Assembly: GCA_009869945.1 (NCBI GenBank)
Contig: WIXG01000722.1
Span: forward strand, 1-24,693
Direction of reading: 5' to 3'
Origin: Mesaphorura yosii
Lineage: Eukaryota > Arthropoda > Collembola > Poduromorpha > Tullbergiidae
Length of the DNA: 24,693 nt
In this document: in pieces, positions 19,266 to 24,693 of the stretch
Layout: the number at the start of each line of letters is the position of its first letter
How positions within the stretch are numbered: position 1 is the stretch's first letter
Program-made: the position numbers and the translations under genes
The notes under the pieces: generated by a model
The model's input: the letters and a program-made list of their open reading frames with translations, nothing else
Database searches by the model: none
Told to the model about the DNA's origin: nothing

Positions 19266-19882
19266 CTTAGATTCTTGGATCAATTAAGGGATGAAATCGG
19301 TCAACTAATCAACTGCTAATCTTGGTTTTTAGTCAGTAAACGAACGAACAGGTTACTGCTGAATTTTAGGGACACAAACACGAGTTCCCAGTCCGCTTAT
19401 GCCGTTCCCGATTCAAAATCAGCGGTGGCTCTCAGTTTTTGCACACTTGCGCAATGATATCTCTCCTCATGTGTTTTGTCTCTGCTGGTCTCACACATAA
19501 ATTGAACAAAGACGAGCCTCCGACGCATGGTGCATGGCCGAGATGCGATGAATGCAATGGCAATGGCAAGCAAATTGCAGAGTGCAGGCGAACGTACATT
19601 ACATGAAACGACATGATGCAATTTGCAACTGGATGCTGAACTTGATGACTCACTTAGCTGCTATTTGCCTTGTATTTACAGATTGCACGGCGCAAGGCTG
19701 GCTGGGCGCTGGGTGCTGACTGGAGGCTTCGACAAACGCAGTCATTCGGTCGGTGTAGCTGATGCGATACGATAAACTCTTACCAAATTTATAGTTTTCA
19801 TATTTTGAGTACTTTCCGTTCTATCTTCATTTTTTTTAGCAGTTTTCTAATCAGTGGTGATCAGTAGTAAATTGAAGACTTA
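19266..19882. other. Likely divergent promoter region
   Basis: This stretch lies between the minus-strand exosome gene and the plus-strand small membrane protein frame, so it should carry both promoters. I see no clear TATA box at a plausible position, and short frames show no coding character. Confidence 0.4.
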
Positions 19883-20128
19883 ATGGGGAGCAAGGACAAC
19901 TCGAACGAGCTGATGGATTTGCTTGCTCAGTTCAAGAAAACTGTCGGAGCTCGTGGACTGAGACTTAGCCCACTTGACGGTGGACAATCAAAGGTACTGT
20001 TGGCGGTGGCTCTGACAGTGCTGGCGATGGCGATGGTGCTGCTTCAACTTCTAGCAAGTCAACTAGGTCGTTATCATTGGCGACAGGGTATTCCAAAAAA
20101 GTTGTTAATCGAGAGATTATGTGTTTGA
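19883..20128 (+). CDS. Possible small single-pass membrane protein, function unknown
   Basis: The ATG at 19883 (TTAATGGGG) opens 81 residues. An N-terminal hydrophilic part (SNELMDLLAQFKKTVGARG) is followed by a clear transmembrane helix at about 38-58 (LLAVALTVLAMAMVLLQLLA). A short basic tail follows (RYHWRQ, PKKLLIERL). The positive residues after the helix suggest a cytosolic or matrix-side C-terminus. TGA is at 20126-20128 and AATAAA at 20340-20345. It may instead be the first exon of a longer gene, since GTACTG and GTATTC occur within it, although neither is a strong donor. I do not recognise a family. Confidence 0.45.
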   Translation: MGSKDNSNELMDLLAQFKKTVGARGLRLSPLDGGQSKVLLAVALTVLAMAMVLLQLLASQLGRYHWRQGIPKKLLIERLCV

Positions 20129-20307
20129 CTAAGGTAAATGACAGTGAGCGAAGGGTTTTAAACTTGAAATCTTAAATCATTTACACGATTAAAGATTCAC
20201 CAGTTATCTCCACGTGTTGATCTCTGGATTGACAACCTTTTTGGAATATACTGTATACGGCAAGTGTCGGGACCACAAGAGTACGAAGTTCTTTAGCTAT
20301 TAATGAA

Positions 20308-20385
20308 GCAAATATTAGGCGGCCCATTGATCAAGGTTGAATAAAGAGGTATACTGCTCTGTGGTACGCCTAAAGCAATATTTGC
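20308..20385. repeat. Imperfect long hairpin at convergent gene ends
   Basis: GCAAATATT plus AGGCG (20308-20321) pairs with CGCCT, a five-base bulge AAAGC, then AATATTTGC (20367-20385). An inner AGAG/CTCT pair (20345-20348 and 20357-20360) could close a smaller loop. The plus-strand AATAAA at 20340 lies inside the loop. See findings. Confidence 0.55.
20340..20345 (+). terminator. Poly(A) signal of the small membrane protein frame
   Basis: AATAAA about 212 nt after the TGA at 20126-20128. Confidence 0.4.
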
Positions 20386-20427
20386 AACAATACGGCCCTG
20401 CAATAGATGCATGGCCAATGGGTGAAC

Positions 20428-20433
20428 TTTATT
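20428..20433 (-). terminator. Poly(A) signal of the second chemoreceptor
   Basis: Minus-strand AATAAA about 62 nt after the receptor stop. With 20340-20345 it forms converging ends 83 nt apart, each signal set in TTGAATAAAG. Confidence 0.5.
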
Positions 20434-20494
20434 CAAAACTATTAGCTTATTTGTTACAATTTCCGAAAATTTTAATTGCCCGCATTGAATCTAA

Positions 20495-21610
20495 TTAGAA
20501 CGCCAGCAGTAGATTTATCGTGCTGTCGATGCCGATGGCGAAGAATGGGAGCATTGTGGACTGCCCGATCTTGTAAAATGAGCCCACGTATACGGAAATC
20601 GGACGCAGGCTGCATAAATCTTTGAACTCAACGCGCTCTTCACCTTCACCTCTGCCTCTGGATTTCCTGACACTGATCAAAGCTGCACTCTGTTTGTGAG
20701 CGCGGTGGGCGAGCGGAAATGTTTCGTATAGCAGTGACCAGATGACGACCGAAATTTGAACAAATAACAGGAGGAATAGGACGTCAGTCGAGTGGCGCAT
20801 TATCGCATAGAGGTTGGTGATGCCACAAACCAGAAGCATCGACAGCAGAACAGGCAGGATGTGGGAGCGGAACAGGTCATGGAATTGGGCGTTGATCAGT
20901 TGCAAGTGGCGGTAGCAGGTGCGGTCAGGACCTACCAGGTATCTGTCGAGCACGTCCAGACACGCGCCTGTTGTTTGAATGTAGGTCAGGTATAGAGAGA
21001 TTGTGAAAGCAAGCTCAGTCACAATGGTGAAGGTAGAGTAGGTTTCAAAGAGGGAGATTGGAAGCCGAACCCATAAGGGTGCGTCTCCGATGCCAGGGAT
21101 CAAAGACCAAATGTACTGGCGGTTGATGTGGGCTGTCTTTGTTGCTTTGACCAGTTGCAATGAAGCAAATCCCCAGAGGCAGAGGAGAACGACCTTGGGC
21201 CGTTTTCCCGCATGAACCCTCTTACCTTCCGATGACGCGTACCGCAACTCGAACTGTCGGTTTAGAGTCATAAAACATTTAAGGAAGGCCATCAGATCTT
21301 GTGAACGCCATAGGGTGTTGATCCAAAAGATGGTGGCGGCAAAGATCCCCACAATGGTAGAGACTAACGGAATCGTCATTCCGTATGGGACGCGGGGGTT
21401 GCAGCACAACGCCTGGGCCCAGCGAACGGGAGCGAATATGCACTGGAACATAATGTACGCGACCAGGGCGTAGTGCCATGCCAACCGCGGTCGGGAACGC
21501 GACCTCTTCACTCGGCCCCGCCTCACGTCCAAATAAAAAAGCAGTTGCTCCGAGGCGTACCCCGCTCTTGACAGGGTCTCCACCAGGAAGCCCACGTTCG
21601 CGGGAATCAT
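20495..21610 (-). CDS. Seven-transmembrane chemosensory receptor, second and diverged
   Basis: The first ATG is at 21610-21608 (MIPANVGFLVETL), giving 371 residues in one exon; the open frame continues nine codons upstream to an acceptor-like CTTTTCAG, so a 5' exon cannot be excluded. Hydrophobic segments alternate with short loops: HYALVAYIMFQCIF, TIPLVSTIVGIFAATIFWI, a pair around VVLLCLWGFASLQL, ELAFTISLYLTYI, HILPVLLSMLLVCGITNLY and VLFLLLFVQISVVIWSLL. The end reads LRPISVYVGSFYKIG and then IGIDSTINLLLAF. This matches the C-terminal layout of the receptor at 15698-16846 (LRIRIGSLYYME, then GNLLIAF) although the rest has diverged greatly. The role is presumably an odour- or taste-gated channel in sensory neuron membranes. 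No lesion is seen. Confidence 0.78.
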   Translation of the reverse strand: MIPANVGFLVETLSRAGYASEQLLFYLDVRRGRVKRSRSRPRLAWHYALVAYIMFQCIFAPVRWAQALCCNPRVPYGMTIPLVSTIVGIFAATIFWINTLWRSQDLMAFLKCFMTLNRQFELRYASSEGKRVHAGKRPKVVLLCLWGFASLQLVKATKTAHINRQYIWSLIPGIGDAPLWVRLPISLFETYSTFTIVTELAFTISLYLTYIQTTGACLDVLDRYLVGPDRTCYRHLQLINAQFHDLFRSHILPVLLSMLLVCGITNLYAIMRHSTDVLFLLLFVQISVVIWSLLYETFPLAHRAHKQSAALISVRKSRGRGEGEERVEFKDLCSLRPISVYVGSFYKIGQSTMLPFFAIGIDSTINLLLAF

Positions 21611-21969
21611 GTCGCCACTAGCCCCTTTGCTCTCCAAACTGAAAAGAGTAGCTGGATTTACGTGATTTACATGTCGTGTCGCTTGAAGTTGATGTGAAAG
21701 CTTTTGATTAATGTACGTTAATTCATGAAAATGGAATTAGAGCGATATCGTGGTTTGTTTTGGCTAATGCCCCAAAATCGGCACGTGGAAACCAATTACT
21801 GGAATCCCATCGACCATCTGTATTTTTTATCGAGTTGCCTGCAAAGGTAAATGATGGACAAGAGTCGTTCGGTATGAAGTGGGTTGCGTGTAAAACAAAC
21901 GAAACCTCCATTTGAAAGCTTTTTTATTACAGTTCCACAGTGGTTATAAAAGTTTCACTGCGTTCATCG
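21611..21969. other. Receptor upstream region, nothing recognised
   Basis: It holds the promoter side of the second chemoreceptor and possibly a short 5' exon. The frames here show no domain-like sequence. Confidence 0.4.
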
Positions 21970-22277
21970 TAGGGTTCCGATCGAGAATCGAATCGAAGTT
22001 CAGACTGTGGTGAACAAAGACAAATTGCCCAAAATTTCGGATAATTATAATGAAATCGGACGGCAAGCACTAGAAAACATCCACATTTGAATGTCGAATA
22101 GGTTGCATTTGGTAATTTCCTGATAACATTTTGTGACAACTGACCTCAAGAGTGTCCCGTAGAGAGAAGATAAGGGTTAAAATGATGGACATTGTTTGCC
22201 AAGAAAAGAATTTAAGCGAAATTTGTGATTCCTAAAAAGTCGGAATCGAATCGAGAATCGAATCGGTCGGAACCCTA
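21970..22277. mobile_element. MITE-like element with 11-bp terminal inverted repeats
   Basis: TAGGGTTCCGA (21970-21980) and TCGGAACCCTA (22267-22277) are perfect inverted repeats 308 bp apart. Just inside, TCGAGAATCGAATCG is present in direct orientation at 21981-21995 and 22251-22265. There is no coding frame between them. The outer TA at each end could be a Tc1/mariner-type TA target duplication, or the TAGGG end could be hAT-like. The flanking 8-mers (21962-21969 and 22278-22285) do not match, so the hAT reading has no target-site support. Confidence 0.6.
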
Positions 22278-22591
22278 ATCCAACGTGTCCCGTTTCAGGT
22301 AAATAGCTGCTTAAAATTTGTTAAAATTCAGTTTCGTGGGACGGTAAATCCGACATTGTAAAATTTTTGTAGAACTCGCCTGCCTGAAATGTTTTTAAAG
22401 AATTGAAATATATTTAAATTATTCAAACGCCCGACTGATACCTGCCTATGCCCAGTCAAATAACTGGAATGGACAATGACTGTCAAAACTAAGCCTTGTC
22501 CGGTTCAAATTGAAATCAAAAATAAAGTTAAACCCTAACAAGACTTATGCTGCCCGACTCTTGGTACCCTTGGCCTTATGCTGCCTTATGC
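22278..22591. other. Spacer, nothing recognised
   Basis: AT-rich sequence between the MITE-like element and the 5' limit of recognisable helicase homology. No promoter for the helicase copy is evident. Confidence 0.45.
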
Positions 22592-23242
22592 TCAGCTTTG
22601 AATTCAAGGTACCTCGTCCCCGTCGTCGGGCGCAAAATGGCTCGATTTCCGCTGGCGCCGAATCTTGCGAAGGTCCTCATCTTCTCAAGAGCCTCTCCGG
22701 AGCTTCGTTGTTCGGAGGAGATTCTGACGATCGTCGCAATGCTGAGCTACAAAATCGAAGGCCAGTCGAAGAAACAAACACTGCTCGCCGACACGAAGCG
22801 GGTGGTCTTCTTTCATCCGTTTGGGGACCACCTCACTCTGCTCGAAGTCTACAAGTGGCGGACGCTACCCGAAGAGAGGTGTGAGGGCTGGTGCAAAGAC
22901 AACTTCGTGCAGCACAAAATATGGAGGAGGCCCACGATATTCGCAGCTGCGGGAGCTTCTGGTTACCCACGAACTTCCTCAGCGCAGTTGCGACCTACAA
23001 GTGGAACAAATTTAGAAGGCGCTGTGCGCGGGATTCTTCGCGAAAGTCGCACAGAAAACTGCCCGCTACGGCTACACCATCATCGCAAAGAGGAGACCTG
23101 ATCGCAAGCCGTTCAGGAGATGTTCATTCATCCGTCCAGCGCGTTCTTCGAGAACTCGGACGAAGGCGAGATCCAGCTCAAGAATTGCGTTTTGTACATG
23201 TCGGATGACGAAGTCATGGATACGCTAGTAGGCAGAATCTGA
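22592..23242 (+). pseudogene. DEAH-box RNA helicase, 5'-truncated C-terminal pseudogene copy
   Basis: The copy starts inside the winged-helix region (LVPVVGRKMARFPLAPNLAKV), then has CSEEILTIVAMLS and KRVVFFHPFGDHLTLLEVY. WCKDNFVQHKIWRR follows, with the partner lines HDIRS and QLRELLVTHELPQRS in shifted frames. KALCAGFFAKVAQKTARYGY and MFIHPSSAFF belong to the helicase-associated OB-fold region. These motifs are typical of DHX8/DHX16/DHX35/DHX38-type splicing helicases; the exact parent is unclear. Lesions are frameshifts near 22925-22935, 22945-22950 and 23095-23108, and TAG at 23013-23015 where relatives have a Gln codon. There are no introns and the ATPase core is missing. This fits a 5'-truncated retrocopy, although no poly(A) tail or target duplication is visible. 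The intact parent must lie elsewhere. Confidence 0.85.
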
Positions 23243-23320
23243 TGGTGATTATCACATTTAAAAATTATTATTCCTAACTGATTACTAATCTAATTTATTA
23301 TTCTTTGGCTACTAGCGTAT
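23220..23320. repeat. 101-bp AT-rich segment bounded by 12-bp inverted repeats
   Basis: ATACGCTAGTAG (23220-23231) and CTACTAGCGTAT (23309-23320) are perfect reverse complements. The left copy falls at the point where helicase-like sequence ends. This could be a very small MITE or a chance stem. Confidence 0.45.
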
Positions 23321-23451
23321 TTCTACATGAGTTTCGAATTTCTAATCAAGGAATTGTAAGATTCAATGGTTCCTGTCAACTCTCAAAGACACAAAACAGT
23401 AAATTCGTAAGTTTGAAATCGCGAAATGTGTCCACTTTTCTTGCTAGTCGC

Positions 23452-24655
23452 CTAAATCTCGTATTGCTTGATCTGAATCTCTTCGCCGAGGTCCGCGTAG
23501 TCTCCAGCAAATCTCTGCATTCTAAAATGGCCCCAGTTGATCGTCCGATAGCGTTTGGGACGGGCTTCGGTCACGCATTGCGGAAGTGGCTCGTAGTCCG
23601 TGTCAAACGACGGGCCGTAGAAGAGCGGAAAGCTGAAGCGCTCCTTGTCTTTGTTGGCCAACACGCGATGAACTGGCGCCTGGTAGAGACCGTTGCTCCA
23701 GACTTGGAACATGTCCCCGGTGTTGATGACGAACGAGTCGGGGATCGGAGGCACGTTGTACCACACGCCGTTTCGCTGAACTTGGAGGGAATTGACTCCT
23801 TCGTCTTGCAGGAGTACCGTTACGGCCGCCATGTCGGAGTGCGGACCAACTCCGAGGAAAGCATCGGGCTCCGGGCACTTTCCGTAGTAATTCACTCGGA
23901 AGAGACTCGTGTGTGCGTTTCGGAATGCTTTCTCGACGTACTCAATGTCGCCTCCCAAACCTTTGTACGTTGCGATCATCAACTGGTGAGCCAAATCAGC
24001 GGTGGCCTGTGGAAATTGCAGTATTCGTCACCATTCATCTGCCTGGCATTCATTTCGGTCGTCTCTGCTTTCCACACTCACGTAAAAGTATTTGGTCAAC
24101 GTCTCCCGAAACTCGGGCATTCCCTCCGGCCACTGAGTCCAGCCGTCCACTCCGGGCTTGTCCAAGTCTCCATCGACGCAGGCCAGGTCGAAACCCTCTT
24201 TCCAATCCAGCGTTTGCTTCGTGAACTCACTGTCGAAGTATCCACGAAGATTATTCTGAGAATTTAAGGATATCACAAGAAAAGATAAGAATTGGTACTT
24301 GGAATTGGTTCCGCCGTGACTCGGAGACTGATTCCTTTTCAGTTACCTCCTGACGCAGAACTTTCCGCTTGAACTCCTTCGGCATGTTGATAAATTTCTT
24401 CGACTGGTCCTTCAGCTCCTGAATCAGGCTCCGCTCGATTCCATGCCCAACCGCATAGTAAAAGCCCCAATTCGTGAGGGCCTCTTTGATTTCCTTCACG
24501 ACCTTGTCAACATTCAGCTGGAGTTCGTGATCGTCTTCATTGTTGTTGGTTTCCTTTTTCTTGGCCTTGGAGGCGGCGGTGATTAAGGGCGACACGTCGA
24601 TGACGGGGACGCCTCGCAGGCTGATGGCTCGTTCTTCAGCTGATTCCAGACCCAT
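23452..24655 (-). CDS. Fe(II)/2-oxoglutarate-dependent oxygenase, isopenicillin-N-synthase-like fold
   Basis: Exons 24655-24347 (donor GTAACT), 24255-24082 (donor GTGAGT) and 24006-23452 all join in phase 0, giving 345 residues. The N-terminal part has VPVIDVSPL and NWGFYYAVGHGI, the usual start of the plant and fungal oxygenase family. Residues 30-46 are a charged insert (KAKKKETNNNEDD). The core has GPHSDMAAVTVLLQDE (H217 and D219), VINTGDMFQVWSNG and APVHRVLANKDKERFSF (H274, then R284-x-S286). H217, D219 and H274 would hold the iron, and the R-x-S pair would bind the 2-oxoglutarate carboxylate. All catalytic residues are present. The substrate is unknown. Relatives include isopenicillin N synthase, plant dioxygenases and uncharacterised eukaryotic oxidases. 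Beta-lactam genes are known in springtails, so this identity matters, but the sequence alone does not settle it. Only 38 bases of upstream sequence remain in the window. Confidence 0.88.
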
Positions 24656-24693
24656 ATTGCTCAATTACGCAATTGGTAATTGGCAGTTGCTCT

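Noticed and set aside
21927..22139. A 70-codon minus-strand frame
   Set aside because: It lies within the MITE-like element and has no protein-like features.
23305..24267. A 320-codon plus-strand frame
   Set aside because: It spans exons and an intron of the oxygenase on the other strand; the oxygenase has all catalytic motifs.
1..24693. tRNA, rRNA and CRISPR arrays
   Set aside because: I looked for tRNA A/B-box-like pairs, rRNA-like sequence and regularly spaced repeats by eye and saw none; this is not a substitute for a covariance search.

Overview
This is an animal nuclear DNA window, most likely from an arthropod and probably a springtail (Collembola). Genes have short introns with GTAAGT-like donors and pyrimidine-rich acceptors, CAAAATGG-type start contexts and AATAAA poly(A) signals. 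The gene content fits an arthropod: two intronless seven-transmembrane chemoreceptors plus a dead one, secreted CUB proteins of the arthropod type, an exosome subunit and a TPR-SET methyltransferase. The springtail assignment is an inference from the style of the receptor C-termini and gene content; no marker gene proves it.

Layout. 1-1466 holds no gene, but has a TATA/Inr/DPE-like core promoter that may belong to a solo LTR. 1467-2486 (+) is a broken secreted kelch-propeller gene. 3218-3589 (+) is a broken C2H2 zinc-finger fragment that abuts, tail to tail, the first exon of a secreted CUB-like gene (3568-3867, -). 5026-5943 (+) is an intact three-exon secreted protein with two copies of a module I do not recognise. 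6194-about 7480 (+) is a broken secreted metalloprotease-like (M12B-type) gene, directly joined to a decayed Tc1/mariner transposase (about 7485-8185, -). 8489-10641 (-) is an intact five-exon secreted CUB protein of 445 residues. 11214-13863 (-) is a two-exon TPR-SET methyltransferase of 853 residues.

14530-15310 (-) is a chemoreceptor pseudogene next to its intact paralogue at 15698-16846 (-). 17472-19177 (-) is a three-exon EXOSC5/RRP46 exosome subunit with long low-complexity tails, and a putative 5'UTR intron. 19883-20128 (+) may encode an 81-residue single-pass membrane protein. It converges on a second chemoreceptor (20495-21610, -). A 308-bp MITE-like element lies at 21970-22277. A 5'-truncated DEAH-box helicase pseudogene follows (about 22592-23242, +), then a three-exon Fe(II)/2-oxoglutarate oxygenase of the isopenicillin-N-synthase-like fold (23452-24655, -).

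The genes do not form a pathway. The window is a mix of conserved housekeeping genes (exosome, SET, oxygenase), secreted and chemosensory genes of the kind that expand by lineage, and an unusually dense set of dead copies (kelch, zinc finger, metalloprotease, transposase, receptor, helicase). The most original signal is the secreted protein with two Trp/Tyr/Cys modules at 5026-5943. All exon models were built by eye from splice sites and reading-frame continuity.
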